Notes under the pieces: generated by a model
What the model was told of the DNA's origin: nothing
Seen by the model: the letters and a program-made list of their open reading frames with translations, nothing else
Databases searched by the model: none
Shown here: positions 47,482-59,725 of the stretch, in pieces
Layout of the letters: each line of letters starts with the position of its first letter
How positions within the stretch are numbered: the first letter of the stretch is position 1
Made by a program: the position numbers and the translations under genes
Source: Rhizomys pruinosus
Lineage: Eukaryota; Chordata; Mammalia; Rodentia; Spalacidae
Reading direction: 5' to 3'
Assembly: GCA_009823505.1 (NCBI GenBank)
Contig: VZQC01008059.1
Location: 1,187,975-1,251,974, forward strand
Length of the DNA: 64,000 nucleotides

Positions 47482-48250
47482 TTTTTATTGATGCTTTGTG
47501 TATTCATACATCATTTTCCAATTCAGTTCAGGCATATATCCCTTTCCCTTCCCCCCACCCCACCCCTACCCGTCCTAGATCATGCATTCTGCCATAACTT
47601 TTCTGCATCTTTCTCTGCTTTTTTGTTTTGTTTTGTTTTCATTTTTTTAACAATAAGTGATAATTTGTGAGTACAAGCATCCTTCATGTAAAACCAATTT
47701 GCAAGCAGTTGTGCCCAAACCCACACAGCTCATGGGTCCCACCATCCAGAAGGGGGGGCTTGTATGTTCAATCAAGTTGATCAAATGAGTGTCCAGTCTA
47801 TATTGTTGTAGTTTCACCATTAACCCCAATCGCAGCCCTTACATTCTACCACGCCCCCTCTTCCGCAGATTGTTCCCTAGGCTTAGAAAAGGGGCACAGG
47901 TGGATGAGAAGCAAAACACTCTACTTTCTCTGGAGCTGATGTCTTGGTCTCTAGTCAGTTCTGGCTGTTTTCTTTCATGGGCTGCCAGCTTGTCCAGGCT
48001 TAACCTTTCGATCCTACTAATGAAGCACATGCAATTAGATATATAGGTATTTAAACAGTATAATATATAGCCTTTCAATCCTACTAATGAAGCACACGCA
48101 ATTAGATATATAGGTATTTAAACAGTACTAATTGTTATGGTAGGTTACTTTGGTATAGACACAGATGTTTGGATGGTATGTTAATCCATGAATTACATTT
48201 TCTTCTGTTAAGTATGACATGGTCTTCGTGTGGTTTATAACATCTCCTAA
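47482..48250 (-). repeat. L1 (Lx-like) 3' UTR (copy 2 end)
   Basis: TATTGATGCTTTGTGTATTC through TTACATTCTACCACGCCCCC. A ~55 nt segment (CTACTAATGAAGCACA...) is repeated in tandem at 48010-48125. Confidence 0.85.
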
Positions 48251-48289
48251 CCATTAGAGGATGTAAGCTTGTATTATCATCCGGCACTA

Positions 48290-50240
48290 TGAGAGCTAAA
48301 ATTCAGGGAAAGGTTTTCCAGGTCAATTCCTGCATCTTAATTATCCCCTGTCTTCAGCAGTAGGTTTTTATCTTCTAGTTCTGGGAGATAACCCAGAGAT
48401 TAACAAAAGACTGTGTTATTTTGGGAGTCTCTTGGACACTCTCACCAACCCTTCAAAGAGGTCTCTACTGTCTGGTACTGTGTTCCTTCTATACTGCCCC
48501 CAGGTATAAGTATGCAGTAATGTCCAGACACTGGGTTTACATTTCTCAGAATGTATCTATGAGATCAAAATTCCCTCTGGGTTCCCTAGCCCCCCCCCCA
48601 GACCCTTTCATCTCCACTCTTTTTCCTGCCATCCAAAATCCCTCTTCCCTTCTCTGACCCATCTCTCCCTTTATCCCTACCCTTCTCCCAGTAATATCCG
48701 CCTTTCACCATCCCTGTGTCCTGAGTTCCCTACCCCCACACATGACTCCCTCCATGTTGTACCCTCTTCCCTTCCCAGCCAAACACTCCTATTTTTCCAA
48801 ATTCTCTCCTGGCAACATCTGTTCCCTACCATCCCCCTCTTTTGAGTTTTCTTCTTTTCCTTTAACTCTGTTTATCCTTTCCATTTTTCTTACTCCTCAT
48901 GTTACATAGTAGCTGGATGAACTTTAATTCCATCCCACCTCTCTTGAGCTCCTTCTTTCCTTTTATTCCCCAAATTCTTTGTATAATACTCCATCTGCCT
49001 TCCCATTTAAATACCACCATTTTATCCATTTATCCCTTAGTAATGCCTGTCTCTTGTTCTTCTCTCTCAGGTTCCTTCTTTCCCTTTACTTCCCTGGTTC
49101 TTTTCTATATTCCTGGTTCTTGGAGTTATGTCATGATGCATACTCATACATAATGATTTGGTGCTAGGATCCACATAGGAGGAAGTACATATGCTGTTTT
49201 TCTGAGTCTGTGTTACTACAACAGTTTCTAGTTCCATCCAATTACCTTCAAATTTCATGATTTTTTTCTTTCTTTACCTCTGAGTAGAACTCCATTGTGT
49301 AAATGAACCACATTTTCATTACCCACTCATCAGTTGAAGGGCATTTAAGTTGCTTCCATCTCTCACCTATTGTAAAAATTGCATCAACAAATACAGATGA
49401 ATAAATATCTCTGCAATTTGTAGAATGAGTCCTTCAAGTATATGCCAAGGAGTGGAATAACCAGCTCAAATGGTAGGCTCACTTTTTGATTTTTTGAGTT
49501 TTCCAAACTGCTTTCCACAGGGGTTTCATGATCTTGCAATCTCACCACAAGTGAATGAGTCTCCCACTTTCCCCATATTTGTCCTCTTGAACTCTTCCAG
49601 TCTGACTGGAGTAAGATTAATTCTCAAAGTGGTTTTAATTTGCATTTCCCTAATTACTGTAAATTATGTTGAGTACTTTTTTATATGTAAAAATTTTTAT
49701 TGAACATTTGCACAACTCAGAATAGTTCCCAATCAAACCTAGAGTCAGCATATGTAGAAATCCTAGGTAAAGCATATTCTTCCTTACCTAACAGTACTCA
49801 CTATCTTGTAGTTCTCAATCCAGGGCCAGTCTCCCACCCATTTCTCTTGCTCTACTCTGAGATCTTGAATGAATTGGTATGGGTTAAAGACTTTTTAAAC
49901 ATGTTTCTGTGCCAGCTTTATTTCTTATTTCTTCTTTTGAGAACTCAGATTCTTAACCCATCTTTTAATTGGGTCACTTTTTTTCTTGATTATTTTTGTT
50001 TCTTGAGTTTTTTTAATATAATCTGGATGTTAAACCTCTGTCAGATATGCTATTGTTAAGATTTTTTTCCCACTTTGTGGGTTTTCTCTTCAGTTCTTCA
50101 GTTGTTTCTTCTGCTGTACAGAGATTTTTATTTTAATAAGGTCCTCCCAATTGTTGATTGTTGATCTTAATTCCTGAGAAACTGATGTCCAATCTATAGG
50201 CCTTTCATACACCTATATCTTGTAGGTTCTAACAGTTTCA
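48290..50240 (-). repeat. Old L1, 3' UTR and ORF2 remnant
   Basis: Antisense: AATGATTTGGTGCTAGGATC, AACTCCATTGTGTAAATGAA, GGGTTTTCTCTTCAGTTCTT, AATTGTTGATTGTTGATCTT. ORF2 is no longer open. Confidence 0.7.
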
Positions 50241-51056
50241 GAGTTAATAAAATCTTAAGTAACAAACAATTGTGCTACTGATTTAGGACAACAAAGATGC
50301 TAAATATCAAGAGACCTGATGTTCTTTTGGGAATCTCTACTAACAAACTCGTTGTGCAAGACTGTGTCACATCCTTTATCCTCCATTATCCAATAGGCAG
50401 ATACTATCTACAGGCAATGCAGTTAATGTTCATGTAAGACATTTCTGTGAACCAGGAATAGTGTTATATACTGACAAAGGGTGATTTTATAACTCAGAGA
50501 CCACATGTCAGGGGTTCTGACTAGTACCCAATGATTCCTTAAGGATTTATCACTAGAAAGACAAATAAGCCAAACATTTTAATGGTACCTTATAAGCATA
50601 ATAAATTTGTTTCCTTAATTGTCCACTATGAATATGTCTCTTTCAAATGTCTGACACAATAGCTAAAATCAAAAATCCCTTATAAATAAGAGCAATAGAA
50701 GTATCTATTAGCTTGACATTCAATAGAATGGTAAATTTTAAACCTTTAGTGTATTGCTTAATCTACTGTAACAAAATAAATGTAAAACATATTTATTTAC
50801 CTTTAGTAAAAGTAGTAGAGAACTGGCACCTTCCCTATGTTTGTCCTTCCTCTATTGCAGAACTGCCAAAGCTTTCTCTTTACTTCAAGTTACCCAGTTT
50901 TTCATCAAAGACCCACAGATAAATCCATGCTTGTCCACCTAAGGGCACTTCCCTGGGGGGTAAGCACATTTCTAAGTCTGGCTTCATTAATGCAAATAGC
51001 TAAGCCATGTTTGACCATGATAGCTGAGCTATAGAGTCATCTTATCTTCTCTGCTT
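50241..51056. other. No gene recognised
   Basis: No coding frame beyond short chance ORFs; no named repeat. Confidence 0.45.
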
Positions 51057-51073
51057 AGAATTTCCAGGATGGG

Positions 51074-51284
51074 GGGCTGGAGAGATGGCTCAGTGGTTAA
51101 GAGCACTGATTGCTCTTCCAGAGGACCCGAGTTCCATTCCCAGCACCCACATGATGGCTAAAAACCGTCTTTAACTCCAGTTTCAGGAGAATCTGACACC
51201 CTCTTCTGACCTCCCAGCATTTGCATGATGCGGGTGCACAAACCTACGTGCACCCATGTCGTGCAATGCTCATACATAAAAGAA
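51074..51284 (+). repeat. B2 SINE with target-site duplication
   Basis: GGGCTGGAGAGATGGCTCAG, CCAGAGGACCCGAGTTCCAT, CTCATACATAAA. AGAATTTCCAGGAT occurs on both sides (about 51058 and 51285). Confidence 0.95.
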
Positions 51285-51436
51285 TTTCCAGGATATAAGG
51301 ATGGTGGAAACTTGCTGTGCTCCTCTACAGAACAGTACTGATATAAACACAAACTGTCGGAAAAGTCTTCCTGCACTGCAATTACCATATGCAATTATAT
51401 AACTTTGGGTTTTTTTTTTTACACTAAAAGTTGCTG

Positions 51437-51577
51437 CATAAGAATTTTTCTGGCCTTTTTGAGACAGGGTATCCCTCTAGCCCCAGCTGTCCTGGTACTC
51501 ACTATGTAGACTAGGCTGGCCTTGAACTCACAGAGACCCATCTGCCTCTGACTCCTGAGTGCAGGGATTAAAGGAAG
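51437..51577 (-). repeat. B1 SINE
   Basis: TTTTTGAGACAGGGTATCCC, CTGTCCTGGTACTCACTATG, GAGTGCAGGGATTAAAGG. Confidence 0.92.
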
Positions 51578-52150
51578 AGATATTTATTAATATATTACTG
51601 TATCTAGTTTTCATAAAGCAACCAAAGTGAATTACCACTTGGGCAGCAAACACATCATTCTACAATTATAAATTATAGATTTATGCTAACACATTATACA
51701 AGCAAGTAGTACAGTACATTAAGGATCCTCTCAAAAGTTCCAAGCTAATTTTCTACTCATATTATATGTCCCTCTATGGATTCCACAAAGCAACATCCTT
51801 GTGGGGAATGGAAAAAAGAAAAACATATTCAGGAAAAACCAGGTATTGCCTCATGTGATTCCTGTTCATGATAAAGAGTGCATTAAAACTTCAAAATAAA
51901 TTGCCAGAAATGGTTGATTCAGTAAAGATAAAGGAATGTTTGCCAACAGGAGATGATCTTAACAATAAATAGGAATACCTTAAATATGGGAGAATCTCCT
52001 CCATGATAAATTACCAAGGAATTCAATAACCCATGTAGTCAAGAGAAGAAATAGACAGTGTTCAAAGAAAGAAAGTAAAAAAAGAAGAAAATAAGTTATA
52101 GCACACAATTGATAATAAATAAGATTGAAATACCCATGGAAATATTAACT
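51578..52150. other. No gene recognised
   Basis: A/T-rich sequence without a named element. Confidence 0.4.
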
Positions 52151-52154
52151 TGAA

Positions 52155-52950
52155 AATAAAAAGATGACTGAGAAACATCTTAAAAAGCATTCATCATCAT
52201 TAATAATTAAGGAAATGCAAATTAAAACAACTCTCAGATATCACCTCACTCCAATACAACTGGCTAAGATCAAGAAAACAAAAGACACCAAATGCTGGAG
52301 AGGTTGTGGGGAAAAGGAAACACTCATCCACTGCTGGTGGGAATGTAAACTTGTACAACCACTATGGAATGCAGTGTGGAGAACCCTTAAAAAACTCAAA
52401 ATAAGCCTACCACCTGACCCAGTCATACCACTCCTGGGTATATACGCACAAGACTCATCCTACCACAAAGATACATGCACATCTATGTTTATTGCAGCTC
52501 TCTTCACAATAGCAAAGAGCTGGAACTAACCCAAATGCCCCTCAACAGAGGAGTGGATGGGAAAAGTGTAATACATCTACACAATGGAGTACTATTCAGT
52601 GGTAAAGAAAGGAGATCATGAACTTTGTGGGTAAATGGATGGAACTCAAAGCCATTATGCTAAGTGAAGTAACACAGTCCCAGGAAAACAAATGGTGAAT
52701 GGTTTCCCTCATTTGTGGATGCTAACACCAAATCCCTAGCTGAAAGGGAAGCTGAACAACATTATGGTTATATTTCTTTTTATCTGAAAGCAACTGTGTT
52801 GTTATAATGTAAATTGCTTAACAGGCTCTAGAATCAAACTACCACTTATTTTCAGACTCTGTAAATACAATATATGGGTAGAAGGCATGTATTCATATTT
52901 TAAACTAATATAAAATTAAAGGGGAAACAAAGCATCATCCATTGAATTCT
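52155..52950 (+). repeat. L1 ORF2 3' fragment and 3' UTR
   Basis: Frame 52164-52529 reads [38 protein letters not shown] and PLLGIYAQDSS, the C-terminal part of L1 ORF2. It later loses frame. Truncated at its 5' end, so inactive. Confidence 0.88.
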
Positions 52951-53296
52951 ATATGATATAAAACCACATGATAGTATATTGGAAAAGCATTTCAAATTTT
53001 ATCAAAAATAAAATCCTTTAAATATAAAAAAGAAATGATAGCAATTAGCATTCAATCAAGAGAGACAGGGAGGGACTAGGAAGCAAAGGTATTACTACCT
53101 TACTACCTTCCCCATCTTTATCTGTCAGAGCTTGCCATAAAGACTTTCAGTGACCTATCTTGCCTTAAAATATGTCATAATACCCTCACTCTAGAGAAAA
53201 GAAAGGAATGTTACACAAAAACCCTTGCACAGAAGAAAATTGACCCAAGTAAAGATTTTGTAAGATGCATTAAGCCATAGTTCCATAGAAAATCCT

Positions 53297-53632
53297 TTGT
53301 GTGGTACACATCTGTGTAGAGTATGCACATGTACAAGGTGCAGGTGTGGAAGCATGTGCATGTATAGGCCAGAGGATGCCACTGGCTGCATTCCTCAGTT
53401 CTTCTCTACCTTATGTTTTGAGACAGGATCCCTCTTTCAACCTGGAGCTCATTGATTTCATTAAGCTGACAACCAGTGAACTCCAGAAATCCATATGTCC
53501 TTTGCAGTCCTCAAGGCTGGAAATATAGACACATACAGACACACAGGCTATTGGTATAGGGGCTTAAGATCCAAACTCAAACCCCACACTTGCACACTGA
53601 GTATTCTACAAACTGAACTATCTCTTCAGTCC
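53297..53632 (-). repeat. Diverged rodent SINE (B4/B3-like)
   Basis: GGCCAGAGGATGCCACTGGC, TTTTGAGACAGGATCCCTC, CAACCTGGAGCTCATTGATT and ACTGAACTATCTCTTCAGTC follow the order of a composite rodent SINE. Subfamily uncertain. Confidence 0.5.
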
Positions 53633-53650
53633 CTATTTGTTTTGTTTTGT

Positions 53651-53897
53651 TTTTTTTTTCTAATTTTATTTATTTCTGTATGTGTATGAATGTACTGTCT
53701 GCATGCAAGTCTGTGCACCCGTGTCGTGCAACGCCGTGGAGGTCAGAAGAGGGTCTCAGATTCCCCTGGAACTGGAGTTCTCCTGGAATTGGAGCTTCAG
53801 ATGGTTCTCAGCCGCCATGTGGGTGCTGGGGATCGAACCCGGGTCCTCTGTAAGAGCAGTCGGCTCTCTTAACCGCTAGGCCATCTCTCCAGCCCCT
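53651..53897 (-). repeat. B2 SINE, well preserved, with target-site duplication
   Basis: T-run, GTCTGTGCACCCGTGTCGTG, GGGGATCGAACCCGGGTCCT, CTAGGCCATCTCTCCAGCCC. CTTCAGTCCCTATTTGT on both sides. Confidence 0.95.
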
Positions 53898-53913
53898 CTT
53901 CAGTCCCTATTTG

Positions 53914-55704
53914 TGAAAGAGTCCTCAGCCCAGTCTGACACTGAACTTGCTATGTGACACAGGCTGCTCTTGAAATCTCTATCCTCCTCCTGCTTCCCAA
54001 ATGCTAGGACTACAGCCTTCTGCTGTCCTAGCTGGCCTTCAGTAGAACATCTTTGTGAACACAAATTGGGCACAAAACAAGAGGATCAAAACAATGTTGA
54101 ATTTCATCAAAATTATCTTCTGCTTCAAAGGATAGCATCTGTTACCAAATTTTGACAATGTCTTCCCCTCCCCACATAGGAATTATGTGAAAAACCACAG
54201 GACTGAGTGCTATTTGAACAATAAGGGAACCAATCTTCTTTGCCAGGACAAATGTGGAACCGAAGTTCACGTGATACAGAGTCAAGAAGTTATATAATGG
54301 GGTAAAGAAAATGAGGGAGAAGTATAGGAAAGAGAGGAGTATGCATCCTTTGAGGTAATAGGAAGACTTTCCTTGGAAGTCAGGTACAACATCTTTACAC
54401 TGTTTTATGGTTCTTTCATTCAACCTCATGGGTACATTTCTATGGTGCTGAGGAGCATGTCATCTCACATGCAAATGGCATTATAGCGAATTTAAAGTTT
54501 GTCTGATGGAACTTGATTGTGGTGGAAGAAATATCTAAGCAGAAAACTGTTCAGGGTGCTATGAAGATTCTGTCGGCTGATAATAGTAAATGTTGGAAAG
54601 AAAGAAAAGATGAAACATCACAACTTATAATAGAAAATAAAATGTTGAAAGATTCCAGACTATGTAAAGAATAAGAAAGAAAAATAAAGACTCAAGCTGC
54701 CTCAGGTACAGCCCAGGAAGTCACTCTAGAGGGTTCAACCACTGAACTTCAGAACACAGAGGAATCAATTTCTGTTCTTTGTGACTCCTACAGTCTGTGG
54801 TATTGCATTGCAGGAGCATAAATGATAGGACAACTATCTATTTAAGCATTTTTGATCTGCTGGACTTTTTTGCTAATCAGGAGCACTGTTTCACATGGCT
54901 AACTAGGTCCAAGTTCCTAGTTCTCTATATTACTATTAAGTATCATTTTATATTATCTTTCTTTTTTACTTCAATCATCCTGCTGAAGGCAAAACTATAT
55001 GTAATTATGTTTTTGAATTGTGTTTAACTGATCATTCATTATGTAGAATGTTCTTTGAAGTACTTAGTGATTAATTACATATATAAGAGTACTATCCCGG
55101 GAAACCACTCTCTACCTTTTATTTTCTGTGATTTGGTAAGTTGTTTGTACTTTGGAGAAAAATATCAAGTCTTTATCATTTATCAATTGATTTATTTGTT
55201 ATTTTTCCACATGTTCACCCAAGTTCCCAGGCCATGGAATACTTTAATATTTGTAACTACTCCTTATGGAATATTCATATCCTCAGCCACTCAGGCAAGG
55301 GGAGAGCCGACTGACTGACTTGCATGGACTTTACTATACATTCGCTCAGAAATTACATGCCTATTTCATGTTCAATCCATTTTGTAGAAATTGATCACTC
55401 GGGGCCAGTCTGAGCTTTTGCTACAGAAACTGAAGCATGGACCAGAAATACATGCATATTTTTAATGGGACCTTTTACCTTATCTCTTGGCAGCAATCAT
55501 ACTTGTGGATTAGAGGCTTCCAACATACATGTATACATGCCTCTTAGGCTATTATAGGAAATTTTAACAGTCAGTGTTTTTACAAAAATCAGATATTCCA
55601 GTCAAGTATTGTGCGATTCCATAGAAATATGCTAATGCCTGTACAATCTTGGTTATTTTAACAAATAAAGCACATTGTATCAGGTGTTTTCCCAAAGACC
55701 ACTG

Positions 55705-55708
<4 letters not shown>
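53914..55708. other. No gene recognised
   Basis: Only short chance frames. Nothing I can name except normal A/T-rich intergenic DNA. Confidence 0.45.

Positions 55709-55735
<27 letters not shown>
55709..55735. repeat. (GT)n microsatellite
   Basis: GT dinucleotide run. Confidence 0.95.
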
Positions 55736-56125
55736 GTTTTCTGCCCTGTCTTTTCTCAGCATGAGACTGAGCTCAAATTGACCTTTAAAACAAATAGATT
55801 TGAGTACAGATAGATGCTTCCAAGGCCTTAACTGTTGCTTCTACATATATCAACAAGCACACTTGTTATTGGGAGTACAGAATGTTCTTGTCAAATACAT
55901 TTGCTAGTACTTACTTATCTAACACACAGAACAGAGTTATACAGAATTACATGGTTCATTAGTTCCCCATGAGAAGAATAAAATACGTTAAGGAGCTCCC
56001 CCTGGTATCCAAATTTTTAGAATAAATGAGCAGAATCAAATAACAAAGAGGAAGAAAGTGAGGTAGAAGTGCCAGGAAATACTCATCAGGCCTGATGCTT
56101 AAAACATCACATAAAGGGGGCCTTA

Positions 56126-57155
56126 AGAACGGCCTAGTAATCAACAATTGACAAATGGGACCTCATTAAACTCAAAAGCTTCTGTACATCAAAAGAAACA
56201 ATCAAGGAAGTAAAGAGAAAACCCACAGAGTGGGAGGAAACCTTCACTGCACATACATCTGACAAAGCATTGATTTCCAGAATATGTAAACTACTCAAAA
56301 AACGAAGAAAGAAAACAATCGACCCACTCAAAAAATGGAGCAAAGAGCTGAACAGAGACTTCACAAATGAGGAATTAGAGATGACTGAGAAACATCTTAA
56401 TAAATGTTCAACGCTAATAACTAAGGAAATGAAAATTAAAACCACTTTAAGATATCATCTCACTCCAATAAGACTGGCTAGGTTCAAGAAAATACATGAT
56501 ACCAAGTGTTGGAGAGGTTATGGTGAAAGGGGAACACTCATCCACTGCTGGTGGGACTATAAACTCATACAGCCACTATGGAAAGCAGTGTAGAGAACCC
56601 TTGGAAGACTCAAAATGAGCTTGCCACCTGACCCAGTCATACCACTCCTGGGTATATACCCACAAGACTCATCTTACCTCAGAGATACATGCACGGCCAT
56701 CTTTATTGCAGCTCTTTTCACAATAACAAAGAGCTATGTCATATGTATGGGCAGTGAAGATTTCCTCCCACTCTGTGGGTTTTCTCTTTACTTCCTTGAT
56801 TGTTTCTTTTGATGTACAGAAGCTTTTGAGTTTAATGAGCTTCCATTTGTCAATTATCGGTTACCAGGCCATTCTTAAGAACCAACCCAAGTGCCTGTCA
56901 AGTGACAAGTGGATAGAGAATTTCGTGGTACACAATGGAGTTCTATGAAGCTGTAAAGAAAGATGACACCATTAACTTTGCAGGTAAATGGATAGAGCTA
57001 GAAGATATCATGCTAAGTGAAGTTACACAGTCCCAGATAAACAAATGATGAATGGTCCCTCATCTGTGGATGCTAGTGCCAGTTACCTAGTATATGGCAA
57101 CTGACCAACGTTAATGTGATCCAAAACCAACTGTACTCTTATATTGTGAATCCCC

Positions 57156-57196
<41 letters not shown>

Positions 57197-57198
57197 CA
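56126..57198 (+). repeat. 5'-truncated L1 with internal inverted segment
   Basis: ORF2 C-terminal half ([62 protein letters not shown]) to an (AATA)n tail. AAGAACGGCCTAGTA at the start and AAGAATGGCCTGGTA after the tail (about 57200) are the target-site duplication. 56738-56879 is an inverted copy of 56123-56262. Confidence 0.85.
57154..57195. repeat. (AATA)n tail
   Basis: Tetranucleotide run grown from the L1 poly(A). Confidence 0.9.
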
Positions 57199-57214
57199 AA
57201 AAGAATGGCCTGGT

Positions 57215-57844
57215 AGAGGAACTAATAATCATGGAATACTGAGCATTTTAATGGCTGAAATTACAATAATATATGATCAAGGAATGTGAGCTATTACAAA
57301 ACATTACAAACAGTTCTTACCAGTTGAAAACATTACAGAAAGGACAGCCATTTTGCAAGTGTTCTGTATAAAAGGGACCATTTGATAGCTAGTTCAAGCC
57401 AAAGGATAAGACTGTGTTCCCAACAATGTTAAGAGTGTGGTTGGTTCATTAGTGACCTTGCTGCTGGTACCAGTATTTAGTGGCTTTAATGGGCCTCATG
57501 ATTATTTGTGACCTTTATAAAATAGAAGAAACTATGAAATGTCTGAAAGACTTTGCTCCACATGCAAATTTGGTTAGAAAAGTGCTAAAGTACTCAAGAG
57601 GAAATGAAAGAAGAATATAGCAAAGGAGACTGTCCTGCCATTCAAAACCAAAGTTGGAAAATTTAGGTCTACCTGGAATTACTAGAGAAAAATTTGACAG
57701 AAAAAATGGAAGTCTTGCAGGCATGTCCAGAATACATCCAATGATCTGCATGTGACCCAGGATAATATATACATATTTATATATATCCTATTAAAATATT
57801 TATATTGGATATATATATATATATATATATATATCTTTACTTGG
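57215..57844. other. No gene recognised; short (TA)n at 57806-57833
   Basis: No coding frame or named element apart from the TA run. Confidence 0.45.
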
Positions 57845-58070
57845 AGATTGCAAATTGACTTCCTTATTTTTATTTTATGTTTAGGCTGGTATTGTCTGCA
57901 TGTATACAAGTTATCTCATGTCATACAATGCCTGAGGAGTCAAAAAAGGTGTCAAAATTCTCCTGATCTACCGACAATTGTCAGCTACCATATGGATGCT
58001 GGGAACTGAAACTGCATCCTCTAAAAGGGTAGCAAGTGCTCTTAATCACTGAGCCATCTCTCCAGTCCCC
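57845..58070 (-). repeat. Diverged B2 SINE
   Basis: GGCTGGTATTGTCTGCATGT, GATGCTGGGAACTGAAACTG, CACTGAGCCATCTCTCCAGT. Confidence 0.75.
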
Positions 58071-58339
58071 ATCAGAGCAACTAATTTAATTTGAAGATAT
58101 ATTTCATTTTCAGACTAGACCTGTAAAATACTAATGGAAATGAGTGAGCAGACAATACCAAATTTAAGTTAATTTTACATACCTTATTTAATCACTAAAT
58201 AATGTTTACTAAAATGTACCTACATTTGATTTATATCTAGAAAAGCTCTCACACTTAACTGCATGTGCTCCTTTTAACATATATAAAAATATGAATACTG
58301 ATTACTTCAAGGAGAGGGAAAATAGATCTTCTTTGAGAG

Positions 58340-58545
58340 AGTGACTCTAGATAAGCTACTAGACTCCAGTAAATGAACTTTAGTGAAGGGACGTCTGGGT
58401 GCAAATGCTTGATCATATAGGACTTAATACATATTAAAATGCATGAAATCCAGTACAGAGGTCAGGGTGACAAGGATGGCAGAGGGAGTCTAAATTGACC
58501 AAGATCTATTACATTAAAATGCTCAAAATTCAATAAATTACTTTA
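58340..58545 (+). repeat. Probable L1 3' terminus
   Basis: AATGCATGAAATCCAGTACA ... TTCAATAAATTA, like 11180-11375 and 17880-18095. Confidence 0.4.
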
Positions 58546-58780
58546 AATTAGAAAATGATAATGACTTGAATAATGCTCTTGTTTTTCAGATATTTCTGAG
58601 TGTATATTTGGTACAATAAATACCTGTCCATAGCATGATGAAAATAGTCAAATATCATTAACAAGCTTTTGACAGGCAGGAACCAAGGTGATTTAAGGTT
58701 CTTGGTTCTATACTACATTTCTGGAGACAATTAAGAAGACTTCTTGAGAAGTACACGTATCACTTTAGACAATGGGTGTG

Positions 58781-59148
58781 GTGGTTTGAATGAGTGACCC
58801 CCATAGGCTTTAAGTATTCAGACATTTTGTCTCCAGTTGGTGGCACTGTTCTTGGAGGTCTTAGAAGGTGTGGCCATGCTGAAGGAAGTATGTCATTGGG
58901 GGCAAGCTTAGCAAGTTTAAAAAACCTTGTGGTCTCCAGTCTCTTTCTCTGCTTCCTGTGCTCATTTTGAGATGTGACCCTTGGCTTGCTGCTCCAAACC
59001 TGGCCACCATGCTTCCCACCACAATGGACTCTGATTCCCTGGGACCTGATTCCATGGAACCGTCAATCGTAAGCTCAAATAAACTCTTCCTTTTATAAGT
59101 TCCCTTGCTCATGGTGGTTTATCACAGCAACAGAAAACTGATTAATAC
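58781..59148 (-). mobile_element. URR1-like hAT DNA transposon, near full length
   Basis: GTGGTTTGAATGAGTGACCC at one end, CAGCAACAGAAAACTGATTA at the other; CAGTTGGTGGCACTGTT and AAATAAACTCTTCCTTTTA inside. Non-autonomous, no transposase frame. Confidence 0.75.
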
Positions 59149-59313
59149 ACTGGGCTTTTGGAGAACCTTATATGGGATTCAACTGTGAAGCAGCGAAAGA
59201 CTTGAGGCTATGAAATTTTTCAGCCCACAATGCTAAAAATAAAATATTGAATATTGAAACTTACTTTGTTCCTTGAAAATATGAAGTAGTACTGAGAAGT
59301 GAGCTTGAAATCC

Positions 59314-59725
59314 CAAATGCCCCTCAGCTGACAAGTGGATAACAAAAATGTGGTATATCTACACAATGGAGTTCTATGGAGCAGTAAAGAAAATGACATC
59401 ATGAACTTTGCAGGCAAATGGATGAAACTTGAAGCCATTATGCTAACTGAAGTAACACAGTCCTCCCACCACCACCACCACCCCCAAAATGGGGAACGGT
59501 TTCCCTCCTTTGTGGATCCCCAGTTGAAATTCAAGCTGCACAACATTATTGTTATATTTATTTTTACCTGAAAGCAAGTGTGCTATTATAATGTGAATCC
59601 CTTAACAGGCTCTAGAATTAACTTAGCACTGATTTTCAGATACTGTAATTACCATATATGGGTGGAAGGTATGTATTCATATTTTAGAGTAATATAAAAT
59701 TAAAGGGAAAATCTGAATTCCTAAA
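59314..59725 (+). repeat. L1 ORF2 3' end and 3' UTR
   Basis: CCCAAATGCCCCTCAGCTGA, TACACAATGGAGTTCTATGG, TTTGCAGGCAAATGGATGAA, interrupted by a short CCACCACCACCA run. Confidence 0.8.

Larger units (their letters stand above)
36887..48250 (+). repeat. Large duplication, copy 2
   Basis: Cleaner copy of the 22294-35010 block. It starts at TTTCCCTAGGGCAGTAAACC and ends within or just after an antisense L1 3' UTR. Contains a 748-base gap. Confidence 0.85.

Noticed and set aside
52164..52529. Possible active L1 ORF2
   Set aside because: Only the C-terminal part is present; the endonuclease and reverse transcriptase domains are missing and the frame closes early.
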